The position numbers were made by a program, and so were the translations under genes. Of a stretch of DNA of 18,240 bases, positions 1 to 8,190 are shown piece after piece. Positions within the stretch are counted from its first letter, which is position 1, and each line of letters starts with the position of its first letter. The stretch spans positions 1 through 18,240 of the forward strand of contig JACKBY010000033.1 of the NCBI GenBank assembly GCA_020634335.1, read 5' to 3'. The stretch is from Promineifilum sp. (GTDB lineage Bacteria; Chloroflexota; Anaerolineae; Promineifilales; Promineifilaceae). The notes beneath the pieces are model-generated. The model ran no database searches, was not told the origin of the DNA, and saw only the letters and a program-made list of their open reading frames with translations.

Positions 1-3000
1 ACCGGCCTGCAAGAGTTCCCGGCGATGGTCGCGAGTACTTTACAAACCTGGCTCTCAGCCTTTGCCCAATGGGTGGGGAATAGTATCGCCCTCTTGGTGA
101 TTATCGGCCGCGCGATAGTCACTCATATCGTAACGGGCCTCGCTGATTTCTGGACAAATGCGGTGACGACAGTATCCGGCTGGTTTACGAGCCTTAGCAC
201 CTATATCGGCGGAAAGGTGGCTGAATTGACGGCTCTCGGCCGATCGATTGTTGACGGACTCGTGGCTGGGGTTGTCGCTGCCGGCGCGGCGCTGGCTGCG
301 GCAGCGGGAGGTGTCGTATCCGGTGCCATCGCTGCCGTCCGCGCGGCGCTGGGCAACCCGCACTCCCCCGCCCCCGCTCTCATCCCTCTCGGCAGCAGTA
401 TCAGCGAAGGTCTGGCCTACGGTATCTCGCAAAGCGCCGGCCTGGTCGTGTCGGCCATCCAGGAAGTCGCAACTTCCACGGAGATCGCCGGCATCAAGGA
501 ATTCACGGAGGCCCTAAAGAGCATTGCCGAGGCGATGGCCCCGGCGATGGCGGCGATTGTCATGATCCTGGCCTTTGACCCCGGCGACGCTACCGGCCTG
601 GCGGCGGCCGTGGCCAAGGTGGCCGAGTTGGTGCGCATCATCGTCTCCGGCTTCACGGCCGCAAACGACCAGACCGATGAGGCTCTGGCGGCGGTCGGCG
701 AGTTCGTCAGCGCCGGCAGCAGCATTGTCGACCTGATCGGCCAGTCCATGGGCATCATGGCGCAACTGGCCGCCATCACCTTGCCCGACGTGAACGGGGC
801 GATGCTGGAGAACCTGGCGCGCTTGCGCGATTTCGTGGCCTCACTGGTGGCCGGTTTCGGCCTGGCCGCGGTCGAGCTGTCGGCCCTCTCGCCTATCGTC
901 AAGGATTTTGCCGACGCGGCCTCGAGCGTCATCGACTTGATCGAGCAAGCGCTGCCGGCCATCGCCGCCCTATATGCAGTCGATTTGTCGAAGTACACGG
1001 CCTCCTATCATCTGGCCGACCAAATGATCATTTTCAGGAAGGTGATCAAGGAGCTGGTCAAGCAGTTCATCGACTCCGCGGCCGAGTTCTCGTACATGAG
1101 CGATGCGGTTCAGAGTTTCACTGACGCGGCTAGCTCGATTGTAGACCTCATCGCCCAGGCCCTGCCGGTCATCGCGGTGCTGTTCTCGGCCGACCTGTCG
1201 AAGTACGTGTCCAGCTACCACCTGGCCGATCAGATGATCATTTTCCGAAAGGTCATCAAGGAGCTGGTCAAGCAGTTCATCGACTCCGCGGCCGAGTTCG
1301 CCTTCATGAGTGATGCAGTCCAGAGTTTCGTCGCCGCGGCAGAGTCGGTCATCGGCTTGATTGACCAGGCTCTTCCGGCTATCGCTACGCTGTTCTCGGC
1401 CGATCTGTCGAAGTACGTAGCTGATTATCACCTGGCCAACCAGATGGTAATTTTCCGAAAGGTCATCCGGGAACTCGTCAATCAGTTCTCTATGGCCGCG
1501 GCCGAGTTCTCTTTCATGAGCGATGAGGTCATTCGCCTGGCCGACGCGGCCGGGTCCATCCTCGATCTTCTGACGCAGACGATGGATGTCATGGGACAGG
1601 TAGCCGGGTTCACCGGATTCGGAGGCGACATCTCCGGCCGTTTGACGCTGCTGGGCGAAATGCTGGTGTCGATTGTCGTCACGCTGGCGAACAGTCTGGC
1701 GGCGGCCTCGGCGCAGTCGGGCGCGGCGATTACGGCGGCAGCGGCGCTGGCCGATTCGGTCGGTCAGCTGCTGGATGTTGTGGAGGCTGGCGTTGACGCG
1801 CTGGCGGCGTTGAGCACCTTCGCCCCCATCGCCGGAATACAGACGGCGGCGATGACCTTTGCCAACCAGCTGGTGGCCGTATTACAGGAGCTGGCCGGCG
1901 CGTTCTCCACGGCGGCCACCAATGCCGGGGCGGCGATTAACCAGGCGGCCGAATTTGCCGACCAGGCCGCGGACATCCTTGATGTGGTAGAGCCGGGCCT
2001 GGAGGCGCTGGCGGCGCTGAGCACCTTCGTGCCCATCGCCGGGATTCGCGAGGAAGCGCGAGCCTTTGCCTATCAACTTGTGGCCATATTACGAGAGCTG
2101 GCCGGCGAGTTCTCGACCGCGGCCGCCAATGCCGGCGCTGCGATAGCCCAAGCGGCCGAGTTCGCCGACCGGGCCGGCGACATTCTGGACGTCATCGAGC
2201 CGGGTCTGGACGCGCTGGCGGCGCTGAGCACCTTCGTGCCCATCGCCGGGATTCGTTTGGAGGCGATGGCCTTCGCCAGTCAGCTAGTGGCCGTGTTGCA
2301 AGAGTTGGCCGGCGCGTTTTCCACCGCCGCCGTCAATGCCGGCGCGGCTATAACTGAAGCCGCCGAGTTCGCCGACCGGGCCGGCGATATTCTGGACGTC
2401 GTCGAGCCGGGCCTGGAGGCGCTGATGGGGCTGGCGAGCTATGTCTCGACGACCGGAATCAATGCGGCTGTACAGTCATTCGCGGCCGATCTGGTTCTCG
2501 TGGTTCAGGCGCTGGGCACGGCGTTCGCCGCGGCATCGACGGCGCTGGGAGCCGCGGCGGATCAGGCGGCGTCCTTTGCTGATAGCGCCAAGGACATCGT
2601 CGACGTCGTCGAGCCAGGCATTGAGGCTCTGTCCGCGTTGGCCGGCTACGTGAGCGCATCGGGAGTACGCGAGAGGACACAGCAGTTTGCTGCCGATCTG
2701 GTAACTGTCATTACCGCACTTGCCAATGGCCTGGCCGCCTCCGGCCTGGCGGCGAATCAGGCCGTCACCGAGGCTGCAGCGCTGGCGGACAAGCTGACCC
2801 AAATTCTTGACGTCGTGAAGCCGGGGGTCGAGGCACTGGCAGCCTTGGCCGATTACACCTCCGGTGCAAACCTGCAGGCCAAGACGCAGCAATTCACGGC
2901 CGACCTCATAAGCGTCACCCAGGCACTGGTGACCGGATTGACGCAATCGGCGCTGGCGGCGGGCACGGCCCTGGCCCAGGCCGGAATCATGGCGCAAAAC

Positions 3001-4419
3001 ATCTCCAAGCTGTTCGAGGTCATCGTGCCCGCGCTGGAGGCGCTGGAGGCGCTGGCAGCTTACTCGGCCGCTTCGGACGTCCGGGCCAATGCCGCGCAGT
3101 TCACGGACGACCTCGTCGCTGTGGCCAATACATTGGTGACCGGTCTCAATCAGGCGGCGACCTCGATGGGGCAGGGCGCCATCGCCGCGGCGCAGGCATT
3201 CGCCGCGGCCGTGACGGGTATCGTGAAAGAGGTCGACGCAGCGATGAACGGTCTCGTGGCTCTGGCCGGCCTGCCGACGCCACCCATCGAGCCGACGCTC
3301 AATTACATCGTCCAATCGTCGCAACAAATAACCAGTTCCTTCTCGGCCGCCGGCGACATCGGCGCGGCGGTGGTCTACGCGGCCAATTTCCGGCTTAACC
3401 TGATCCAACTGGTGCAGGAAGTGCAGGGGGCGGTGGCCCAGATCGCGGCGCTGGCGGGCACGTCTACCAGCGGCTCGATCGGCGGAGCGCTGGCAGCCAT
3501 CGCCAACGCCATGAGTAACACGGTCGGCCAGTTCTCCGGCGCGGGCCAGCAACTGGCAGCGGCTTTTACGGAAGCGATCAAGACGGGGATCGTCGCTGGC
3601 GCTGCCCCGGCCGCGGTCAGCACTTCGATGGTCATCGGCGCGGCCATCTCGGCGGGCACGACCGTGGCCAAGGGCGGCGTGGCCGTGGGGATAGCACTCA
3701 TTGCAGCAATTACATCCGGCGTGTCCAGTGGGCAAAACTCGGTGGTCAATGCGGTGGTGCAGGTCGTGAACGCGGCTATATCGGCCGGGCTGAACGAGGC
3801 CAAGAAGGCCGGCAGCATCGGGCAAGAGGTCATCCGGGCGGCGCTGGCCGAGATCAACGCCGGGCGTAGTTCGCTGGATTCGGCCGGCTCGGCCGCCGGG
3901 TCGGCCATTATCGACGGAATGGTGCGGGCGATCTCCAGTGGGCAATCGCGGCTGGTGAATGCGATTAAGGCGGCCGTCAGCGCGGCCGTGGCCGCGGCAA
4001 AGGCCGCGTTGGGGATCGCGTCGCCGTCTAAGGTGGCGCTGGCCCTGATGGGCAACTTCATGAAGACGGCCGCGGGCGCACTAGGCGATCCGCGCGGTCT
4101 GGTGAGCGCCGTCGACCAGTCGATGACCCGCATGGTCGGGGTGGCCGCGCATCGCCTGGCCCAATCACAACTAGCCGCGCCCGTGGCAATGCCCATGGCA
4201 TCACTGGCCGGCGGCATCTCGCCTCGCATTTACCCGATGCCGGAGACCGGCTCGGGGCGGTCAATTGTGACCGCCGGCGGCGGCGACTTTAATCTGACGA
4301 TCAACATCAACGGCGGCGACCATAGCTTGAGCGACATCAAGCGTCAGGTGCAGCAGGCCGTGAGCGACGCCATGGCGCAGCAGGGCCGACGCGCCGACGC
4401 GGTCAGGAGGATGCGATGA
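1..4419 (+). CDS. Phage tail tape measure protein (5' end outside window)
   Basis: Tape measure proteins fill the tail tube, set its length and are ejected ahead of the DNA. The frame is open from base 1 without a stop, so the first ATG at base 25 is probably internal and the protein is longer than the 1472 residues seen. The chain is almost wholly helical and Ala/Val/Leu rich. Its N-terminal part carries hydrophobic Gly/Ala-rich segments (about bases 80-330). From about base 490 to 3260 it consists of tandem 67-70 residue repeats. A second hydrophobic Gly/Ala-rich stretch follows (bases 3590-4080), then a polar tail with an NLTININGG strand and a short amphipathic helix, an ending often seen in siphophage tape measures. 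It overlaps the next gene by ATGA. At the usual 0.15 nm per residue the tail would be at least about 220 nm. The role is confident; the true start is not visible. Confidence 0.9.
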   Translation, partial: TGLQEFPAMVASTLQTWLSAFAQWVGNSIALLVIIGRAIVTHIVTGLADFWTNAVTTVSGWFTSLSTYIGGKVAELTALGRSIVDGLVAGVVAAGAALAAAAGGVVSGAIAAVRAALGNPHSPAPALIPLGSSISEGLAYGISQSAGLVVSAIQEVATSTEIAGIKEFTEALKSIAEAMAPAMAAIVMILAFDPGDATGLAAAVAKVAELVRIIVSGFTAANDQTDEALAAVGEFVSAGSSIVDLIGQSMGIMAQLAAITLPDVNGAMLENLARLRDFVASLVAGFGLAAVELSALSPIVKDFADAASSVIDLIEQALPAIAALYAVDLSKYTASYHLADQMIIFRKVIKELVKQFIDSAAEFSYMSDAVQSFTDAASSIVDLIAQALPVIAVLFSADLSKYVSSYHLADQMIIFRKVIKELVKQFIDSAAEFAFMSDAVQSFVAAAESVIGLIDQALPAIATLFSADLSKYVADYHLANQMVIFRKVIRELVNQFSMAAAEFSFMSDEVIRLADAAGSILDLLTQTMDVMGQVAGFTGFGGDISGRLTLLGEMLVSIVVTLANSLAAASAQSGAAITAAAALADSVGQLLDVVEAGVDALAALSTFAPIAGIQTAAMTFANQLVAVLQELAGAFSTAATNAGAAINQAAEFADQAADILDVVEPGLEALAALSTFVPIAGIREEARAFAYQLVAILRELAGEFSTAAANAGAAIAQAAEFADRAGDILDVIEPGLDALAALSTFVPIAGIRLEAMAFASQLVAVLQELAGAFSTAAVNAGAAITEAAEFADRAGDILDVVEPGLEALMGLASYVSTTGINAAVQSFAADLVLVVQALGTAFAAASTALGAAADQAASFADSAKDIVDVVEPGIEALSALAGYVSASGVRERTQQFAADLVTVITALANGLAASGLAANQAVTEAAALADKLTQILDVVKPGVEALAALADYTSGANLQAKTQQFTADLISVTQALVTGLTQSALAAGTALAQAGIMAQNISKLFEVIVPALEALEALAAYSAASDVRANAAQFTDDLVAVANTLVTGLNQAATSMGQGAIAAAQAFAAAVTGIVKEVDAAMNGLVALAGLPTPPIEPTLNYIVQSSQQITSSFSAAGDIGAAVVYAANFRLNLIQLVQEVQGAVAQIAALAGTSTSGSIGGALAAIANAMSNTVGQFSGAGQQLAAAFTEAIKTGIVAGAAPAAVSTSMVIGAAISAGTTVAKGGVAVGIALIAAITSGVSSGQNSVVNAVVQVVNAAISAGLNEAKKAGSIGQEVIRAALAEINAGRSSLDSAGSAAGSAIIDGMVRAISSGQSRLVNAIKAAVSAAVAAAKAALGIASPSKVALALMGNFMKTAAGALGDPRGLVSAVDQSMTRMVGVAAHRLAQSQLAAPVAMPMASLAGGISPRIYPMPETGSGRSIVTAGGGDFNLTININGGDHSLSDIKRQVQQAVSDAMAQQGRRADAVRRMR
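490..3260 (+). repeat. In-frame tandem repeats of 67-70 codons in the tape measure gene
   Basis: A landmark acidic codon in a motif of the form S-I-x-D-L/V-hydrophobic recurs at bases 529, 730, 934, 1144, 1354, 1564, 1774, 1981, 2188, 2395, 2602, 2809, 3016 and about 3226. The spacings are 201, 204, then 210 five times, then 207 six times, then about 210. That gives roughly fourteen units in two subfamilies. The 70-codon subfamily contains YHLADQM and an IFRKVI helix. The 69-codon subfamily contains EPGLEALAALS and PIAGI motifs. Each unit looks like a helical hairpin. The last unit is diverged, so its alignment is approximate. Confidence 0.88.
1045..1299 (+). repeat. 45-bp identical direct repeat inside adjacent tape measure units
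   Basis: Bases 1045-1089 and 1255-1299 are identical over 45 bp (both begin atcaaggagctggtcaagca) and lie exactly 210 bp apart. The flanking codons of the two units differ at synonymous positions. Identity at third positions over this stretch points to a recent unit duplication or gene conversion rather than selection on the protein alone. Confidence 0.85.
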
Positions 4420-5600
4420 GCTACTCCGTTCTGGAACTGGTGGGGAAGAACCTGACGATCAACTTGCTGGACGGCGTCAATTACGCGCTGGTGCAGTGGG
4501 CGCCAAGCGTGTCGGCGCGCGACCGTTCGCTTCTGGGCAACTATTCGCCGTACCTGAACGTGTCCGAAGTGCTGACCGTCAACGTGTTCGGCGAGAGTGT
4601 CACCGAGGCGCTGCAAGCGCTGGACGACATCAACATCGTTCTGGAGCAGGCGGAGGCCTGGTCGCTGGGCGACGCTGTGGAGCCGGTGCTGATGCGCGTG
4701 CAGATGCTCGGCAGCAGCCTGGACGAGCCGTTGGAGGCGGTGGTGCTCGGCCGCCCCGGCGACGAGTCGCCGATGATGCTGCAGCCGTCTTTCAATCAGG
4801 ATTTGTTAATCTATGAGATTTCCAACGTCGAGATTCGGCTGGTGCGGCGCGGGCTGTGGCTTGGCGAGGAAGTGGAGCGGTCGCTATCGAGCGCGCTCAC
4901 AAATCCGGCCGTGATGACGGTCAACATGGGCGAGCGAGTGAATCGCCTGTCACCGACGACGCTGCGCGTCACGGGATTCGGCCCGGGCACGCCGATGATC
5001 GGCGGCGGGTTTTTGCTCGTTAGCGGCACGCCGGCAGCGAGTTCCCAGGGCCGGAACATCGGCATCTACGGCGCAGCTTCGATGTCGAGCTCCGAGTTTG
5101 ACGTGGAGGACGATTCAGCCAACAACGCTCACTTCGATGACATCCTGCAGATCGACGCCGCGGCCCACGCCACCGGCACCATCCTTATCCCCGGCATCTA
5201 TGCTGAGGTGTCGCGGATTAGCATTTTTGCCGCCGTGCGCAACAACAGCACAACGACCACGTGGCGTGTGCGGGCCAAGAGCACCGGCTACGTGACAGCC
5301 GTGGGCGGCTGGCGGACTATCGACGCGCTAAGCCAGGATCCGCGCATCATCTACGTGGGAACGCCGGCCAACCAGTCAGGCGCGCACATCAACGTTGCTC
5401 TGGAGTTTGTCGCCTCGGCCAACAGCGGCACGCTGGACGTCAACTATGTGGTCGTCCTCGGGCATGACCCCAGCACGAGACACGTAACCATCAGGGCCGG
5501 CGACTACAGTGCCGAATCGTTCCCGCGCGCGCTGGTTGTGGCCGATCGGGCAACGACGCACCGGACGCCACTTATCTACATCGAGACGGTGACCGAATAA
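4416..5600 (+). CDS. Tail protein immediately downstream of tape measure (distal tail / minor tail protein candidate)
   Basis: A 394-residue protein whose ATG overlaps the tape measure stop (ATGA), so it is translationally coupled. In siphophages this position is typically occupied by the distal tail (Dit) protein or the first minor tail protein that joins tube to tail tip. Residues 1-165 are a mixed alpha/beta domain containing a tail-tube-like strand (LNVSEVLTVNVFGES) followed by a long helix. Residues 165-394 are Ser/Thr/Gly-rich beta-strand sequence resembling a beta-sandwich or lectin-like module. No signal peptide or membrane segment is seen. The assignment rests mainly on gene order and general composition; I do not recognise a named family. 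It could instead be a separate appendage protein. Confidence 0.6.
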   Translation: MSYSVLELVGKNLTINLLDGVNYALVQWAPSVSARDRSLLGNYSPYLNVSEVLTVNVFGESVTEALQALDDINIVLEQAEAWSLGDAVEPVLMRVQMLGSSLDEPLEAVVLGRPGDESPMMLQPSFNQDLLIYEISNVEIRLVRRGLWLGEEVERSLSSALTNPAVMTVNMGERVNRLSPTTLRVTGFGPGTPMIGGGFLLVSGTPAASSQGRNIGIYGAASMSSSEFDVEDDSANNAHFDDILQIDAAAHATGTILIPGIYAEVSRISIFAAVRNNSTTTTWRVRAKSTGYVTAVGGWRTIDALSQDPRIIYVGTPANQSGAHINVALEFVASANSGTLDVNYVVVLGHDPSTRHVTIRAGDYSAESFPRALVVADRATTHRTPLIYIETVTE

Positions 5601-6577
5601 TGCAAATCTATTCCGTTTCCACCAGCTCGATCAAGGCAGCAACCTCGCGGTCGGTTCAAATTGATTTGCCGACCGACGGCGGCACGCGCGTCTACGTTTT
5701 CGTCCACGCCGGCCGCGCCAGTTCGACGGACACGTCGTTTGTCCTTCTCTCGGCCACGTTGGGTGGCCAGGCGATGTCACTGGTGACGAGCCTGACGCAG
5801 ACGTCGAGCAACCGACTATACCGCGAGTACCTGTACGAAGTAATTGATCCTGTGGACGGCGGCGGCAATCCGACCACGCAGACGCTGACGGTCCTGTTCA
5901 ACCGCAGCGTTAACCTGATCGGGCTGACGACCATCATCGTCACGGGGGTTGTGGAGCGTGGCGCGGCCGTCAGTGATTCGGCCGACAACAACAACAGCAT
6001 CGACGTCGACGTCACGACCACACTGTTCCCGGGCATCATTCTGGCCGGCGGTCATATTCGGCGGCGTCTCGACAGCGGGAACTACGATAGTCTGGCGGCC
6101 ACAGACGACGCGGTGCAGTTGGTTAAGTACTCCACGGGCACGGCCGATTTTGTTGATCTGAATATTTTCGCCGGATCGGCCGTGGCCGACGCCGCGGCGA
6201 CTTACACGATGGGGTGGGAGTGGGCGGACAACGACCTCACTGCATTAATCGCTGTGCCGCTTTACGGCGCGGTAGAGGTTGCCGAAGCCGAACTCTCGGC
6301 CATTGACCCCGAAGTCGTCATCGGCACGGCGACGCTCGACGGGCTGTTGGCCGAAGCCGAGTTCTCCGGCGTGGACCCGGAAGTCATTTTGGGTTCTATC
6401 CCGCCCGTCCAGGTGAGCGGCGACGGGAGGCTCTATCTTTCCACGTCGGCGCAGAACATTACGGTGCTCCTGCTGGCGACGGCGGGCGAGTTATGGACGA
6501 TTGCCGACGCGGCTGATGCAGTCGAGCAGCTGGGACTGACGGTTACACGGAGGAAGGGCTATCTGACGCCCTTATAG
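5600..6577 (+). CDS. Beta-rich virion structural protein, unknown family
   Basis: A 325-residue protein whose ATG shares one base with the upstream TAA (TAATG), implying re-initiation coupling. Residues 1-215 are dominated by Ser/Thr/Val-rich strands (for example TRVYVFVHAGR), as in a beta-sandwich or jelly-roll. Residues about 225-275 carry a short duplicated segment (AEAELSAIDPEVVIG then AEAEFSGVDPEVILG). The last 60 residues are a small mixed domain with STSAQNITVLLLA. It has no export signal, membrane helix or catalytic motif. Its place among tail genes makes an appendage or tail-tip component likely. No specific family is recognised. Confidence 0.6.
   Translation: MQIYSVSTSSIKAATSRSVQIDLPTDGGTRVYVFVHAGRASSTDTSFVLLSATLGGQAMSLVTSLTQTSSNRLYREYLYEVIDPVDGGGNPTTQTLTVLFNRSVNLIGLTTIIVTGVVERGAAVSDSADNNNSIDVDVTTTLFPGIILAGGHIRRRLDSGNYDSLAATDDAVQLVKYSTGTADFVDLNIFAGSAVADAAATYTMGWEWADNDLTALIAVPLYGAVEVAEAELSAIDPEVVIGTATLDGLLAEAEFSGVDPEVILGSIPPVQVSGDGRLYLSTSAQNITVLLLATAGELWTIADAADAVEQLGLTVTRRKGYLTPL
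6281..6397 (+). repeat. Two-copy 23-codon repeat in the beta-rich structural gene
   Basis: The segments starting at bases 6281 and 6350 (period 69 bp, 23 codons) both encode AEAE-[LF]-S-x-[IV]-DPEV-[VI]-[IL]-G. The DNA has diverged at several third positions, so this is an older duplication kept at the protein level, probably a linker or small strand repeat. Confidence 0.7.
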
Positions 6578-6581
6578 TCTT

Positions 6582-7151
6582 ATGGCTATATTCACCAAAG
6601 CCATAGCCGCATCGGCCGACGACGGCTTTGAGTCGTCCGGCACGATGGACGTGACCGGCAACGTCATCAATATCAACGGTCCATCCATGCTCGGCTTTTG
6701 GCGGATCACCGACGTCGCGATCCCGCCGGGTAGCACGATCAACTCGGCGACGCTCGCTCTTAATTTCATTTCCGGCTCGTTTGACGATCCAAATGTGACC
6801 ATCTATTGCGAAGATGTCGACGATGGGGCGGGCCTCACCGCGACAACCAATGACATCAGCGGCCGAACGCTGACGACGGCCTCTACGACATGGAACGCCG
6901 GCGGAATCGGCACCGGGATCAAGACTTCGCCGTCGTTTGCCTCGTCCGTGCAGGAAGTTATCGACCGCGGCGGCTGGGCGAACGAAAACAGCCTGGATGT
7001 GATATTTGCCGGCAACTCCGGATCATCGTTCCGCGTTTCGACCTGGGATAGCACAAACCCGGAGGCAGAGATCACGATTGACTATACCCCGCCGGCCAGC
7101 AGCGGGGCGACGGTGAAGGCCATGTACTACGCGCGACTGAGAGGTGTGTGA
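6582..7151 (+). CDS. DNRLRE / CBM96-like domain structural protein
   Basis: A 189-residue protein whose body (residues about 5-170) reads like the DNRLRE or CBM96-type beta-sandwich found in many secreted surface proteins. The hallmarks are an early FESSGTM strand, then IPPGSTINSATLAL, VTIYCEDVDD, RTLTTASTTWNAGG, a helix with VQEVIDRGGW, and a closing PEAEITIDY strand. These domains often accompany carbohydrate-active or adhesion proteins, so a glycan- or surface-binding role on the virion fits, but no substrate can be inferred. It starts at an ATG four bases after the previous stop with a weak ribosome site, and its stop overlaps the next ATG. The short hydrophobic tail after residue 172 could be an assembly peptide. 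Confidence 0.7.
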   Translation: MAIFTKAIAASADDGFESSGTMDVTGNVININGPSMLGFWRITDVAIPPGSTINSATLALNFISGSFDDPNVTIYCEDVDDGAGLTATTNDISGRTLTTASTTWNAGGIGTGIKTSPSFASSVQEVIDRGGWANENSLDVIFAGNSGSSFRVSTWDSTNPEAEITIDYTPPASSGATVKAMYYARLRGV

Positions 7152-8182
7152 TGTTTTTGAAACAATCAACGGCAGCAACTCTGGTGCTGGGGCCGTTCGT
7201 CGACGGCACTGATGGCGTGACGGCCGAAACCGGACTGACTATCGCCCAGGCCGACGTGCGCCTAAGCAAGAACGGCGGCGCGTTCGCGCAGAAAAACGAA
7301 AGCTCGTCTTGCTCGCATATGGAGAACGGCTACTACGCCTGCGCGCTTAACACGACGGATACGAATACCCTCGGCCGCTTGCGAGTCGCTGTCTCCAAGT
7401 CCGGTGCGCTGCCGGTGTGGATCGATGCCACCATTATGGCTGCCAACGTCTACGACTCGCTCGTCGGCGGCAGCGATAAGCTGCAAGTCCACACCGACGA
7501 GATAACGGCCGGCCTCATCACGGCAGCAACCATCGCCACGGGCGCCATCGACGCCGACGCCGTGGCCTCGGACGCAGTGTCTGAAATCCAGTCCGGCCTG
7601 GCTACGGCCTCCTCGTTGAGCACCGTAGCCGGCTATATCGACACAGAGGTGGCTTCAATTCTAGCCGCCGTCGATACCGAGATCGCGGCCATCAAGACCA
7701 AGACCGACAACCTTCCATCCGACCCGGCCGATCAGAGCGCCGTGGAGGCTGCCATCGCTGCCGCGCTGGCAGCGATAGGTCTTGACCATCTGCTGAGCAC
7801 GTCCGTCGCCGGCGCGGACGTGGCCGACAACAGCATCATTGCCAAGCTGGCCTCCAAGAGCGGCACGGCCGACTGGGATACCTTCGACAATACGACTGAC
7901 AGTCTTGAGGCCCGAGCCGATGACAAGGCCGGCTACATCCTGGCGGCGACCGGGTTGGACGCCGTGACGGTTGGCGAGGTCTCGTCAGGGTCTGAGCCGA
8001 CGTCAATTACCGGCCTGATCCGCATGATCTACAACCGCCACTTCCGGCGCGCGGAGTTGACCGACACGACGCTCAAGACCTATGAGAAGGACGCTGTGGG
8101 CGGTAGCAGCGGCGTGCTGACGGCGCAGACCGTCTCCGACGACGGCACGACGCAAATTCAGCAGCAGGCGACATATCCGTAG
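7151..8182 (+). CDS. Fiber-like tail protein with coiled-coil
   Basis: A 343-residue protein. I chose the ATG at 7151, which overlaps the upstream TGA (TGATG) and follows GAGGTG, over the in-frame GTG at 7148. Residues 5-100 form a small domain (VDGTDGVTAETGLTI, then QADVRLSKNGG, then MENGYYACALNTTDTNTLG, then LPVWID). This is a pattern I associate with many uncharacterised environmental phage tail proteins. Residues 115-205 contain alternating Ala-rich helix consistent with a trimeric coiled-coil, including KTDNLPSDPADQS at 182-196. The C-terminal part (residues 260-343) has a conserved-looking MIYNRHFRRAELT segment and a Gly/Thr-rich end. It is probably a homotrimeric fiber, whisker or baseplate spacer; receptor binding is not shown. 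Confidence 0.65.
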   Translation: MFLKQSTAATLVLGPFVDGTDGVTAETGLTIAQADVRLSKNGGAFAQKNESSSCSHMENGYYACALNTTDTNTLGRLRVAVSKSGALPVWIDATIMAANVYDSLVGGSDKLQVHTDEITAGLITAATIATGAIDADAVASDAVSEIQSGLATASSLSTVAGYIDTEVASILAAVDTEIAAIKTKTDNLPSDPADQSAVEAAIAAALAAIGLDHLLSTSVAGADVADNSIIAKLASKSGTADWDTFDNTTDSLEARADDKAGYILAATGLDAVTVGEVSSGSEPTSITGLIRMIYNRHFRRAELTDTTLKTYEKDAVGGSSGVLTAQTVSDDGTTQIQQQATYP

Positions 8183-8190
8183 GAATCGAC

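Noticed and set aside
25..27. ATG at base 25 as start of the tape measure gene
   Set aside because: The frame is open upstream to base 1 and no ribosome site precedes this ATG, so it is most likely internal to a gene cut by the window edge.
490..3260. CRISPR-like or satellite array
   Set aside because: The period is always a multiple of three, repeats diverge at third positions, and the whole span is one open reading frame. It is a protein repeat.
2476..3945. Long open frame on the minus strand (489 codons) opposite the tape measure gene
   Set aside because: Low-complexity Arg/Gly/His-rich translation and exact overlap with a convincing + strand gene. High GC and repeats make such antisense frames common.
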